A stretch of DNA of 64,000 bases from Sutcliffiella deserti (GTDB taxonomy: Bacteria; Bacillota; Bacilli; Bacillales; Bacillaceae_I). The notes under the pieces are model-generated. The model did not search any database. It was not told where the DNA came from and saw only the letters and a list, made by a program, of their open reading frames with translations. The DNA lies in NCBI RefSeq assembly GCF_020037475.1, contig NZ_JAIQDB010000002.1, positions 372,001 through 436,000 of the forward strand, given 5' to 3'. This document shows, in pieces, positions 8,888 to 17,383 of this stretch; position 1 is the stretch's first letter, and every line of letters starts with the position of its first letter. The translations under genes were made by a program, and so were the position numbers.

Positions 8888-10420
8888 ATGGCTACATTTA
8901 TGTTAGGCGTGGATATTGGTACAACGAGTACAAAGGCAGTTTTATTTACAAAAAAAGGACAACTTCATAGTCAGTACCTAGTAGAATATCCGCTTTATAC
9001 ACCTGAACTCGGAGCAGCAGAACAAGATCCGGAAGAAATTTTCCAAGCTGTTGTTTCTTCTATCAGAGGTGCGATAGAACTTGGGGGAATTAAGCCCGAT
9101 GATTTGTCGCTCGTTAGCTTCAGTGCAGCGATGCATAGTGTAATCGCTGTTGATGAAAACGGAAAGCCGCTAACCAAAAGCATAACCTGGGCAGATCAGC
9201 GCAGCGATAAATGGGCGAAGAAAGTAAAGGAAGAATGGAATGGACATGAAATTTATCTTCGTACAGGTACCCCTATCCATCCGATGTCCCCACTGTCAAA
9301 ATTGATCTGGTTGAAAAATGATCATCCGGAGCTATTTAACAAGGCATCAAAATTCATCGGAATCAAGGAGTATGTGTTCCATAAGCTTTTCGGAGAATAT
9401 GTCGTTGATTATTCGATCGCCTCTGCCACGGGAATGCTGAACTTGAAAAATCTAGCTTGGGATGAAGAAGCGTTAACACTTGCAGGAGTTAGCCCAAAAC
9501 AGCTTTCAACGGTGGTTCCAACAACACATATTTTACCTGAGTTAAAAGAAGATATGGCCCGTGAGCTAGGTATTTCCTCTACCGTACCTTTTGTTATTGG
9601 TGCGAACGATGGAGTGCTTTCTAATTTGGGGGTTAATGCGGTACAACCTGGAGTCGTCGCTTTAACAATCGGTACAAGTGGTGCGATACGAACAGTAACA
9701 GACCGACCAGTCACAGATCCAAAAGGAAGAACGTTCTGTTACGCTTTAACAGAAAATCATTGGGTAATCGGAGGACCGGTTAACAATGGTGGGATGATTA
9801 TGCGTTGGCTTCGGGATGAATTATGCCAAGCAGAAGTGGCAGAAGCGCTTGCCGCCGGAGTGGACCCCTATGATATCATTATAGCAAAAATTTCCGAGAT
9901 CAAACCGGGTGCGGAAGGAGTACTGTTTCATCCTTATTTAACAGGGGAACGTGCACCTTTATGGAATGGGAATGCCCGCGGTTCGTTCTTCGGCCTTGGT
10001 ATTCATCATAAAAGAGAACATATGATGCGTGCGGTACTGGAAGGAATTAACCTTAATTTATATACAGTTCTTTTAGCACTAGAAGAGATTATTGGCATTC
10101 CGGATAAGATTCATGCAACAGGTGGTTTTGCGCGATCAGAGGTATGGTGCCAAATGCTATCCAATATCTTTAACCAACAAGTTAGTATCCCGGAAAGTGT
10201 CGAGAGTTCTTGCTTGGGAGCGGCTGTCCTTGGGTTATATGCACTGGGTGAAATCGATACCTTCGACGTAATGGCTGATATGGTTGGTTCTACAAAAAGC
10301 TATTCCCCTGACAAAGTGGAAGTGGAAGTGTATAAGGAACTGACACCTATATTCATTCGCTTAAGTCGTCTCTATCAAAAAGAGTATGATGAGCTTGTAA
10401 AATTCCAACAGAAAAAATAG
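8888..10420 (+). CDS. gntK: Gluconokinase (FGGY carbohydrate kinase)
   Basis: Phosphorylates gluconate to 6-phosphogluconate. 510 aa. N-terminal phosphate-binding motif DIGTTSTKAV, FGGY N-domain with SFSAAMHS and TWADQRS, and the C-terminal FGGY domain with GTSGAIR, GGPVNNGG and ATGGFARS. It matches B. subtilis GntK closely over its length, including the GIKEY and VVDYS segments. GAGGGGGAGA precedes ATG 8888. It stands alone here: no gntR, gntP or gntZ neighbours, unlike the B. subtilis gntRKPZ operon. Xylulokinase is the main alternative but the sequence favours gluconokinase. Confidence 0.88.
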   Translation: MATFMLGVDIGTTSTKAVLFTKKGQLHSQYLVEYPLYTPELGAAEQDPEEIFQAVVSSIRGAIELGGIKPDDLSLVSFSAAMHSVIAVDENGKPLTKSITWADQRSDKWAKKVKEEWNGHEIYLRTGTPIHPMSPLSKLIWLKNDHPELFNKASKFIGIKEYVFHKLFGEYVVDYSIASATGMLNLKNLAWDEEALTLAGVSPKQLSTVVPTTHILPELKEDMARELGISSTVPFVIGANDGVLSNLGVNAVQPGVVALTIGTSGAIRTVTDRPVTDPKGRTFCYALTENHWVIGGPVNNGGMIMRWLRDELCQAEVAEALAAGVDPYDIIIAKISEIKPGAEGVLFHPYLTGERAPLWNGNARGSFFGLGIHHKREHMMRAVLEGINLNLYTVLLALEEIIGIPDKIHATGGFARSEVWCQMLSNIFNQQVSIPESVESSCLGAAVLGLYALGEIDTFDVMADMVGSTKSYSPDKVEVEVYKELTPIFIRLSRLYQKEYDELVKFQQKK

Positions 10421-10625
10421 AAAAATAAAAAACGACATTTTCTCTATAATTATTGTAGCGAGATTGTCGTTCTTTTTTATCCATTTGATTTAATTTTTGC
10501 CTCTTCGTTTTTGTCACTTTCGTTGTTAGATTAGCTAATGCATAGGTCCCACGACCGTTTTCGGGATTTCTTTTGCCTTCTCTTGTCAGCCTCTCACGCA
10601 GCTTTTTAGCTTTGCTTTTTGCCAT
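10353..10625 (-). CDS. Small basic conserved protein, unknown function
   Basis: About 90 aa. The N-terminal 50 residues are very basic (KSKAKKLRERLTREGKRNPE) and look like a small conserved Bacillaceae protein of unknown role, possibly nucleic-acid or ribosome associated. That is inference from charge only. ATG 10625 lies 7 nt after AAGGGGTG. The last 35 residues are hydrophobic and read through the gntK terminator into the 3' end of gntK (overlap 68 nt), so the tail may be an accidental extension. It converges with gntK. Confidence 0.6.
   Translation of the reverse strand: MAKSKAKKLRERLTREGKRNPENGRGTYALANLTTKVTKTKRQKLNQMDKKERQSRYNNYRENVVFYFSIFSVGILQAHHTLFDRDDLSE
10429..10478. terminator. 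Terminator downstream of gntK
   Basis: AACGACA...TGTCGTT hairpin with a long loop and flanking A- and T-runs. It can work for gntK on the plus strand, and it lies inside the 3' part of the facing minus-strand gene. Confidence 0.7.
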
Positions 10626-10774
10626 TCTCTTCACCCCTTACATATAATTACAATGAGTATACAGGAAAAATCACCAATTGGAAATAGGTTTTCGGTGGAT
10701 AACTATGTTTTATTACTATGTCTATCTGCTATAATGGTACTATTGTGTAATTTTTGAGAAGGTAGGTCCTAACA

Positions 10775-12352
10775 TTGAAAAATGAAATGTTAAATAATGA
10801 AATTGACCGTAGAAGAACATTCGCGATTATTTCTCATCCGGATGCAGGGAAAACTACGTTAACGGAAAAGCTTTTGTTATTCGGTAATGTCATTCGTTCC
10901 GCGGGGACGGTTAAAGGAAAAAAATCAGGTAAATTTGCGACATCGGATTGGATGGAAATTGAGAAAAAGCGTGGAATTTCCGTTACTTCCAGTGTGATGA
11001 GTTTTGAATACATGGATAAGCATATCAATATTCTGGATACACCAGGACATGAAGACTTTAGTGAAGATACGTACCGTACATTAACAGCTGTAGATAGTGC
11101 GGTAATGATTATCGATTGTACGAAGGGTGTAGAGCCTCAAACGATTAAGCTTTTTAAGGTTTGTCGCATGAGAGGTATTCCTATTTTTACATTCATTAAT
11201 AAATTGGATCGCGAAGGAAAAGAGCCTTTAGCATTACTTGAAGAAATTGAAGAAGTACTGGGAATTGAATCCTATGCGATGAACTGGCCTGTTGGAATGG
11301 GGAAACGTTTCTTAGGTGTGTATGACCGCTACAATGAAGTGTTTATCCGTTATTTAGGTAAGGACGATGAGGAACGAATTCCTTTTAAAGAACTTGATGC
11401 GGTGGAGGAAGTTTCCACGCATCCAACCTTTGTTCAGGCGAAAGAGGATTTTGACTTGTTAGAGGAAGCAGGAAATGAATTCTCGATTGAAAAGGTGAAA
11501 AGTGGTTTGCAGACACCTGTATTCTTTGGTAGTGCGATTTCCAACTTTGGTGTTGAAATGTTTTTCCGTACTTTCTTGGATTTAGCGAGTGAGCCTCAGC
11601 CAAGACAGACCATGACAGAAAAAATTGAACCGACGTCTACAGGATTCTCTGGGTTTATTTTCAAAATCCAGGCGAATATGAACCCTGCCCACCGCGATCG
11701 CCTTGCATTTTTACGTATCTGTTCAGGAGTTTTTGAGCGTGGTATGACGGTTAACGTCAGCCGGACGAACAAAGCGATTAAGCTGTCACAGTCACAACAG
11801 TTTTTAGCTTCAGATCGTGAAACAGTCGATCATGCTTACCCAGGGGATATTATCGGGATTTATGATCCTGGTGTCTACCAGATTGGGGACTCCTTGTATG
11901 ATGGAAACAACAAGGTGGAATTTGATGAGATTCCTACGTTTGCGCCAGAGCTTTTTGTAAAAGTTGCAGCAAAAAACGTTATGAAAGGGAAGCAGTTCGG
12001 AAAAGGAATCACACAGCTAGTTCAAGAAGGTGCCATTCAGCTTTATCGCCAATATGGAACAGATGACTATATTCTAGGAGCTGTCGGACAATTACAGCTA
12101 GATGTGTTCGAGTACCGCATGAAAGGCGAGTACAATGTCGAGGTAACCTATAATATGATCGGTTCTAAGATTCCGCGCTGGCTTGAAAGTCAAGAAGTGG
12201 ACACAAACCTGTTTGATTCACGGAATATGCTTGTAAAAGACAGAAATGGACAATACGTAGCACTGTTTGATAATGATTTTTCTCTTCGTTGGTTCTCAGA
12301 AAAGAATCCGAAAATCGGCTTGATTGATATTATGGCAAATGATGAAGAATAA
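10775..12352 (+). CDS. prfC: Peptide chain release factor 3 (RF3)
   Basis: Translational GTPase that recycles RF1/RF2 from the ribosome after termination. 525 aa. G1 [10 protein letters not shown]2 region with [11 protein letters not shown]3 DTPGHEDF, G4 NKLD, followed by domains II and III with MNPAHRDR, ending at MANDEE. TTG 10775 is the probable start, 8 nt after AAGGTAGG; the next in-frame ATG is at 10787. Monocistronic, with its own terminator. Many Bacillaceae have prfC while B. subtilis 168 lacks a clear one, so this is an accessory feature relative to that strain. Confidence 0.95.
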   Translation: MKNEMLNNEIDRRRTFAIISHPDAGKTTLTEKLLLFGNVIRSAGTVKGKKSGKFATSDWMEIEKKRGISVTSSVMSFEYMDKHINILDTPGHEDFSEDTYRTLTAVDSAVMIIDCTKGVEPQTIKLFKVCRMRGIPIFTFINKLDREGKEPLALLEEIEEVLGIESYAMNWPVGMGKRFLGVYDRYNEVFIRYLGKDDEERIPFKELDAVEEVSTHPTFVQAKEDFDLLEEAGNEFSIEKVKSGLQTPVFFGSAISNFGVEMFFRTFLDLASEPQPRQTMTEKIEPTSTGFSGFIFKIQANMNPAHRDRLAFLRICSGVFERGMTVNVSRTNKAIKLSQSQQFLASDRETVDHAYPGDIIGIYDPGVYQIGDSLYDGNNKVEFDEIPTFAPELFVKVAAKNVMKGKQFGKGITQLVQEGAIQLYRQYGTDDYILGAVGQLQLDVFEYRMKGEYNVEVTYNMIGSKIPRWLESQEVDTNLFDSRNMLVKDRNGQYVALFDNDFSLRWFSEKNPKIGLIDIMANDEE

Positions 12353-12362
12353 GTAAGGAATG

Positions 12363-12390
12363 GCCCATGCGTTGATGTGTGGGCTTTTTT
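12363..12390 (+). terminator. Terminator of prfC
   Basis: GCCCA...TGGGC hairpin followed by TTTTTT. Confidence 0.8.
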
Positions 12391-12500
12391 GATTGTTGTT
12401 GTTTTAACTTTAGGCAATCGGTTTGTTGTTGGAGTCTAAATATTATCTGAAAATTGACGATAATCAATGTAAACGGGTTAGACTGCTGGGAGGCATCCAC

Positions 12501-12932
12501 GTGAGTACAGAGCAAAGCATGGAATCTAAGACGGACTGGGAAGGCTTATATGCAATAAGGCACTATGTGGTGGGAAGTATGACAATATTGAAGATTGGTG
12601 GGAAAGCCGTCACCACAGGAAGTACCCCCATTTTTCTAAATCAATTAAATGGCGAGAAGCTAATGTTCATCAGTAAAGTACTCTTGCCGGAAGATAAAGA
12701 GATTTTACTAGGCATCGCCTTCAAAATCTCAGAGAATATCATGGAGTTCATAGCACACATAAAAGGTGTCAAGGTCAATGAAAAGAAAAAGCAATATACA
12801 TATTTAGTAGAATTTGTAGTGAAAGATGATAAGGAAAGAATGAAGATTGTTACGTTTCTCAATAAAATTCAGCTTGCAAATAAGCAGAAAAAGCTGAGAA
12901 ATATTACAGAGACTGCTATCGAGGTAAAGTGA
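12501..12932 (+). CDS. Degenerate PilZ-like protein
   Basis: 143 aa from GTG 12501, chosen because TGGGAGG ends 8 nt upstream; an in-frame TTG at 12423 lacks a site. It begins VSTEQSM, then a beta-rich stretch (VGSMTILKIGGKAVTTGS) and LNQLNGEKLMFIS, ending with YLVEFVVKDDKERMKIVTFLN. This order and spacing resemble Bacillus PilZ-domain proteins. The c-di-GMP-binding motifs RxxxR and (D/N)xSxxG are not intact, so ligand binding is doubtful. Monocistronic with a terminator. PilZ membership is inference from pattern only. Confidence 0.6.
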   Translation: MSTEQSMESKTDWEGLYAIRHYVVGSMTILKIGGKAVTTGSTPIFLNQLNGEKLMFISKVLLPEDKEILLGIAFKISENIMEFIAHIKGVKVNEKKKQYTYLVEFVVKDDKERMKIVTFLNKIQLANKQKKLRNITETAIEVK

Positions 12933-12937
12933 TAACG

Positions 12938-12959
12938 CCACCAATGAGGTGGTTTTTTT
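12938..12959 (+). terminator. Terminator of the PilZ-like gene
   Basis: CCACC/GGTGG stem with loop AATGA, followed by seven T. Confidence 0.8.
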
Positions 12960-13055
12960 GTGAGGTTTAAATGTTCGTTTTTCATCGGCAGGCTTTTTCG
13001 GTATTGTAAAAGTTCCCTGAACAAGTACCCTTCCTAACAACTACCTTTTGAAAAA

Positions 13056-13082
13056 TGAAACCACCGAAAGAGTCTATGCGTC
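13056..13082 (+). promoter_or_regulatory. ECF-type promoter upstream of the sigma factor gene
   Basis: TGAAAC at 13056-13061, a 17-nt spacer, and CGTC at 13079-13082. This fits the B. subtilis ECF consensus TGAAAC-N16/17-CGTC and lies 34 nt before the sigma factor start. It suggests autoregulation. Confidence 0.75.
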
Positions 13083-13116
13083 AAACAAGAAAAGTGGCAA
13101 GTAAAGGAGGGAAGAA

Positions 13117-13662
13117 ATGAACCTTACAGAGCGGGAGAGAGAAGAAACGGTCGTTAAGGCCATGGAGCAATTTGGGGAAGAAATTAAAAGAGTCATTTTT
13201 ACGTATATCAAGAATTATTCAGCAGTTGATGATGTGTTTCAAGAAGTATTCCTGAAGGTTTACAAGCAATTGCATTTATTCAGAGGAGACAGCAGCCTGA
13301 AAACGTGGATCTATCGAATTGCGATTAATACCTGTAAGGATTATCTACGAAGCTTCAAATATCGATTGCATTCTTGGATGCAGCCAAACGTGGACGAGTT
13401 AACAGAGTCTAGCGTGGTAAGAGAGGAAGAGCGTCAAGAACTGGCTGCTTTAGTGTTGCGGCTGCCTTTGAAATATCGAGAAGTATTAATTTTACATTAT
13501 TATCGGGATTTCTCTGTAGAGGAAATAGGATTGATCTTAGGTTCTAATAAAAATACAGTCAAGACGAGACTAAAGCGTGGCAGGGAAAAGGTAAAGGAAA
13601 TGATGATGGAAGGAGGTAGCTATTTTGAAGAAGGATATACCTTTGGAAAGCAAAAATTTTAA
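13117..13662 (+). CDS. ECF-family RNA polymerase sigma factor
   Basis: 181 aa. Region 2 (about 20-90) contains DDVFQEVFLKVYKQL and TWIYRIAINTCKDYLR. Region 4 (about 105-165) contains LPLKYREVLILHYY and the recognition helix NTVKTRLKRGREKVK. It therefore directs RNA polymerase to TGAAAC-type promoters. AAAGGAGGG precedes ATG 13117. The downstream membrane protein starts inside this gene, the usual layout of an ECF sigma and its anti-sigma. I cannot assign it to SigV, SigX, SigY or YlaC. Confidence 0.93.
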   Translation: MNLTEREREETVVKAMEQFGEEIKRVIFTYIKNYSAVDDVFQEVFLKVYKQLHLFRGDSSLKTWIYRIAINTCKDYLRSFKYRLHSWMQPNVDELTESSVVREEERQELAALVLRLPLKYREVLILHYYRDFSVEEIGLILGSNKNTVKTRLKRGREKVKEMMMEGGSYFEEGYTFGKQKF

Positions 13663-14215
13663 AAAAGAAATCGATGATTATATTTCTCCTAGTTCCTATT
13701 ATTCCGGCATGGATCGACATCGCGTGTTGGAAAGAATTGAGCAGTCCAAACAGAGGAAAAAGTGGTTTGGCAAGCCGTTGTTAACTTTAAGTTTTTTAAT
13801 GTTTCTACTCATAGGTGGGACGATACTGGGGCTGTTTATGAACTACCCTGAGACAGATAATAGGCTAGCTGCAGAGGATCTAATAGAAGTTTTGCAGTTA
13901 GGAACAAGTGAAGAAGCGATTGTGAGAGAGCTAGGAGGAGGATTTGTGCCTGTCCAAACCTCCGATGAATCGGTTGCTGCTGTGATTGATTCCTATCGAT
14001 TGGATTTTCCTGTGGAGCCTGGATATCTTTTTGAAGAACAGATGGACTTTTTGGATACAAGGGAGGTTGTAGAAGGGCGGATGATGATGCAGCTTATGGT
14101 TTCGTATCAGGAAGGCAAGTTGGTGAGCTATGATCTTATCTATAAAAATAGCGAAGGCGAGACAATTTTCCGGAGAGTGTCGGATAAAGGGTTAGTCGTG
14201 GATGTAGTAGATTAA
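13625..14215 (+). CDS. Single-pass membrane protein, probable anti-sigma factor
   Basis: 196 aa. TTG 13625 lies 8 nt after AGGAGG and overlaps the sigma gene by 38 nt, indicating coupled translation. About 50 cytoplasmic residues precede one TM segment (about 50-72, LLTLSFLMFLLIGGTILGLF). The extracytoplasmic domain of roughly 120 residues is unfamiliar. No HxxxCxxC zinc anti-sigma motif is present. Role as the sigma's antagonist is inferred from topology, overlap and co-transcription, not from a recognised domain. Confidence 0.75.
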   Translation: MKKDIPLESKNFKKEIDDYISPSSYYSGMDRHRVLERIEQSKQRKKWFGKPLLTLSFLMFLLIGGTILGLFMNYPETDNRLAAEDLIEVLQLGTSEEAIVRELGGGFVPVQTSDESVAAVIDSYRLDFPVEPGYLFEEQMDFLDTREVVEGRMMMQLMVSYQEGKLVSYDLIYKNSEGETIFRRVSDKGLVVDVVD

Positions 14216-14313
14216 ATTCATATAAAACTGCTATACTAGATGGAGAAAAAAGTGTGTAGGATAGACATGCTTACTTTGCATACTTTGTTGCTTATGGGAA
14301 AGAGGTTTTGAGA

Positions 14314-14538
14314 TTGTTGGTAAAGCTACTATTAGCCGTGTTTTTACCTGCATTGCTTGTTGTGTTATTCACCCGAGTGACGTACAACTTGTATGTCGGT
14401 ACAGCATTGACCATTGCATTGTTTATCGGCTCGGTTATTAAAGGGTACACAGTAGAATGGTATATAATTTTCATAGATATCCTTTCCATTATAGCCGGCT
14501 TTTTATATGCGAGGAAAATGGTAAGGAAATTTCGATAG
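14314..14538 (+). CDS. csbA: CsbA family small membrane protein
   Basis: 74 aa, two or three hydrophobic segments, with the conserved VVLFTRVTYN motif. B. subtilis csbA also sits just upstream of uvrBA and is a sigma-B-controlled membrane protein of unknown role. TTG 14314 is chosen because GGGAAAGAGG ends 8 nt upstream and because it aligns with the B. subtilis start; TTG 14308 is too close. I see no clear sigma-B promoter here. Confidence 0.85.
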   Translation: MLVKLLLAVFLPALLVVLFTRVTYNLYVGTALTIALFIGSVIKGYTVEWYIIFIDILSIIAGFLYARKMVRKFR

Positions 14539-14552
14539 CTGTGGTATTAAGG

Positions 14553-14588
14553 GAGAGGCGGAAATTAATTTGATTCCGCCTCTTTTTT
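14553..14588. terminator. Bidirectional terminator between csbA and the facing lipoprotein gene
   Basis: GAGGCGGAA/TTCCGCCTC stem flanked by a T-run on the plus strand. It also overlaps the end of the minus-strand gene. Confidence 0.8.
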
Positions 14589-15062
14589 GGCGTTTTCTGC
14601 CGCCTGTTGGTAATGGGCCACTTCTTCGCGCTCTTCTTCTGTTGTCACTTCAAGCTTCGCCGGACGTACCACCCACAATGGATCTTTCCCAAAGGTCTCA
14701 CCATAACCTGTCAGTACCCCAGTGAAGGTAACTAAGTCTCCTGTCTCGACCTTTTCATCCGGTGCCTCTATGAAAGTCACGAGGATGGAGGGAAGCAGTG
14801 GTTCCTGCAATTCATAGGTATGCTCATCTTCTACATTCTTTACTGTCGCTGTCCAACGAACAGCTTTGTCTTTGTTCTCCTTAATATAATCATGGACAAA
14901 CATTCCGTCTATATCGCTGTAGGTTAGTTCCTGTTCAGGATTTTTTAATGCTTGTTCATCGAGATAATTTAATTCAAGTGGTTCTGTTGGAATGCTATTG
15001 GCATTACATCCACTTAATAGCCATAACCCGAAGATTCCCACGCCTATAATAATTTTTTTCAT
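14565..15062 (-). CDS. Lipoprotein with OB-fold-like domain, unknown function
   Basis: 165 aa from ATG 15062, preceded by GGGAG; upstream in-frame residues are not part of it because MKKIIIGVGIFGLWLLSGC is a clear lipoprotein signal. The body has VRWTATVKNVEDEHTYEL and GDLVTFTGVLTGYG, which resemble a small beta-barrel such as tRNA_anti-like or DUF4131-type folds. The fold assignment is inference. A charged tail (EEREEVAHYQQAAENAKK) ends the protein. Divergent from uvrB, convergent with csbA. Confidence 0.75.
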   Translation of the reverse strand: MKKIIIGVGIFGLWLLSGCNANSIPTEPLELNYLDEQALKNPEQELTYSDIDGMFVHDYIKENKDKAVRWTATVKNVEDEHTYELQEPLLPSILVTFIEAPDEKVETGDLVTFTGVLTGYGETFGKDPLWVVRPAKLEVTTEEEREEVAHYQQAAENAKKEAESN

Positions 15063-15241
15063 TCCAATCTCCCTCACACACGTTTCTATAAGCTGCAACA
15101 TGATAACAATAACAATAATAGAACAAACCCAATATCGCAACAACCCAAGTTAAACCACAACTCAAAAAACTTAACAGCAAAACCTTAATAATATCGGGTA
15201 TCCCATTAAATTGGGTATAGAGTATTACATAGAGGAATAAA

Positions 15242-15270
15242 TTCCTGCAGGGGTCTGGCCCCTGCAGGAA
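15242..15270. repeat. GGGGTCTGGCCCC palindrome with extended stem
   Basis: Perfect 12-bp arms TTCCTGCAGGGG/CCCCTGCAGGAA around TCTGG. It is the longest hairpin of the nine-member short palindrome family and lies in the 337-nt gap before uvrB. Confidence 0.8.
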
Positions 15271-15309
15271 ATTTAATACTCATGAAACATAAATGAAACA
15301 TCAATTAAA

Positions 15310-15323
15310 CGAATGTAAGTTCG
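15310..15323 (+). promoter_or_regulatory. LexA (DinR) box upstream of uvrB
   Basis: CGAATGTAAGTTCG matches 12 of 14 positions of the Bacillus LexA consensus CGAACRNRYGTTCG. It lies just upstream of a plausible promoter (TTGTTT at 15332-15337, 16-nt spacer, TAGAAT at 15354-15359). SOS control of uvrBA is known in B. subtilis. Confidence 0.75.
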
Positions 15324-15399
15324 TATTTTTGTTGTTTTGGATGTTGGTTGTGGTAGAATATTAGTAGAGATTGATGAACGGAAATGGAGGCTTTTTTGA

Positions 15400-17376
15400 A
15401 TGGAACAGTTTGAGTTAGTGTCAGGTTATAAACCTGAGGGAGACCAGCCAGAGGCGATTCGTCAGATTGTGGAAGGACTGACTGCTGGCAAGAAGCATCA
15501 AACACTTCTTGGTGCAACCGGAACAGGAAAGACCTTCACAGTATCGAATGTTATACAGCAAGTAAATAAACCTACATTAATTATTGCCCATAACAAAACG
15601 TTGGCAGGGCAGTTATATAGTGAATTTAAAGAATTTTTCCCAAATAATGCAGTTGAATATTTTGTCAGTTATTACGATTACTATCAGCCTGAGGCGTATG
15701 TACCCTCCACTGATACTTTCATAGAAAAAGATGCGAGCATCAATGATGAAATTGATAAGCTTCGACATTCTGCCACCGCCTCACTTTTTGAGCGCAACGA
15801 TGTCATTATCATCGCCAGTGTTTCCTGCATCTACGGGTTAGGTTCACCTGAAGAATACCGTGACCTGGTTGTTTCATTGCGCACAGGCATGGAAAAAGAA
15901 CGCAACGCGCTTTTACGAGATCTGGTGGATATTCAGTATGCACGAAACGATATTGATTTTAAACGTGGTACCTTCCGTGTTCGCGGCGATGTGGTTGAGA
16001 TTTTCCCGGCTTCACGTGATGAGCATTGTATCCGTGTTGAATTTTTTGGTGATGAAATAGATCGCATACGGGAAGTGGATGCCTTAACGGGAGAAATCCT
16101 CGGTGACCGCAATCATGTTTCCATCTTTCCTGCCTCCCACTTCGTAACTCGTGAAGAAAAAATGAAAAAAGCGATAGTAAATATCGAGGCGGAACTGGAA
16201 GAGAGACTTGTGGAGCTTCGGGAAGCAGGGAAGCTTTTAGAAGCGCAGCGGTTAGAACAGCGAACACGGTATGACTTGGAGATGATGGCGGAGATGGGCT
16301 TTTGCTCAGGTATTGAAAACTACTCCAGACACCTGACACTAAGACCTTCTGGCTCCACTCCCTACACGCTCATAGATTTCTTCCCAGAGGATTTTCTGCT
16401 TATTGTAGATGAGTCCCATGTTACAATTCCACAAATTAGGGGAATGTTCAATGGTGACCAGGCAAGAAAACAGGTGCTCGTGGACCATGGCTTCCGCTTG
16501 CCTTCAGCAAAGGACAACAGACCTTTGCGTTTTGAAGAATTTGAAGGTAAAACAAGTCAAATCGTGTATGTATCGGCAACTCCAGGACCATATGAAATCG
16601 ACCTTACTCCAAATATGATTGAGCAGATTATTCGTCCAACAGGATTGCTTGATCCTATAATAGAAGTTCGTCCAATAAAAGGTCAAATTGACGATCTGAT
16701 CGATGAGATCCATAAGCGGGTAGAGGTTAATGAAAGAGTGCTTGTTACAACACTTACGAAGAAAATGTCCGAGGATCTTACTGACTATTTAAAAGAGCTC
16801 GGAATTAAAGTAGCGTATCTGCATTCAGAAGTTAAGACGCTAGACCGAATTGAAATTATCCGCGAACTCCGACTAGGTAAGCATGATGTTCTAATTGGCA
16901 TCAACTTGCTGCGAGAAGGTCTGGATATTCCGGAGGTCTCGCTCGTGACCATTTTAGATGCAGACAAGGAAGGTTTCCTTCGTTCCGAACGCTCGCTAAT
17001 ACAAACAATTGGACGTGCTGCACGTAATTCCAACGGAAAAGTTATCATGTATGCCGATAGAATCACTAAATCAATGGATATTGCCATAAGCGAAACCAAT
17101 CGCCGACGGGAAATCCAAGAAACATATAATCAGAAACATGGCGTTACACCTACTACAATTCAAAAGAAAGTACGGGAAGTCATTCGTGCTACTTTTGCTG
17201 CGGAAGACCAAGGTGAATACGAAACAAAAGCAATGCTGCGCCCGAAAAATAAAAAAGAGCGTGCGGTACTTATAGAGAGCATGGAACAGGAAATGAAGGA
17301 TGCAGCAAAGGCACTCGATTTCGAACGGGCAGCCGAGCTTCGTGACCTCATTTTAGAGTTAAAAGCGGAAGGATGA
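15400..17376 (+). CDS. uvrB: Excinuclease ABC subunit UvrB
   Basis: Damage-verifying helicase-like subunit of nucleotide excision repair. 658 aa. Walker A GATGTGKT, the beta-hairpin segment [14 protein letters not shown]-like box VDESH, motif [11 protein letters not shown], and the C-terminal UVR motif that contacts UvrC ([19 protein letters not shown], about 625-655). ATG 15400 follows GGAGG. It is co-transcribed with uvrA 7 nt downstream under the LexA box. Confidence 0.98.
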   Translation: MEQFELVSGYKPEGDQPEAIRQIVEGLTAGKKHQTLLGATGTGKTFTVSNVIQQVNKPTLIIAHNKTLAGQLYSEFKEFFPNNAVEYFVSYYDYYQPEAYVPSTDTFIEKDASINDEIDKLRHSATASLFERNDVIIIASVSCIYGLGSPEEYRDLVVSLRTGMEKERNALLRDLVDIQYARNDIDFKRGTFRVRGDVVEIFPASRDEHCIRVEFFGDEIDRIREVDALTGEILGDRNHVSIFPASHFVTREEKMKKAIVNIEAELEERLVELREAGKLLEAQRLEQRTRYDLEMMAEMGFCSGIENYSRHLTLRPSGSTPYTLIDFFPEDFLLIVDESHVTIPQIRGMFNGDQARKQVLVDHGFRLPSAKDNRPLRFEEFEGKTSQIVYVSATPGPYEIDLTPNMIEQIIRPTGLLDPIIEVRPIKGQIDDLIDEIHKRVEVNERVLVTTLTKKMSEDLTDYLKELGIKVAYLHSEVKTLDRIEIIRELRLGKHDVLIGINLLREGLDIPEVSLVTILDADKEGFLRSERSLIQTIGRAARNSNGKVIMYADRITKSMDIAISETNRRREIQETYNQKHGVTPTTIQKKVREVIRATFAAEDQGEYETKAMLRPKNKKERAVLIESMEQEMKDAAKALDFERAAELRDLILELKAEG

Positions 17377-17383
17377 CAGTAGA

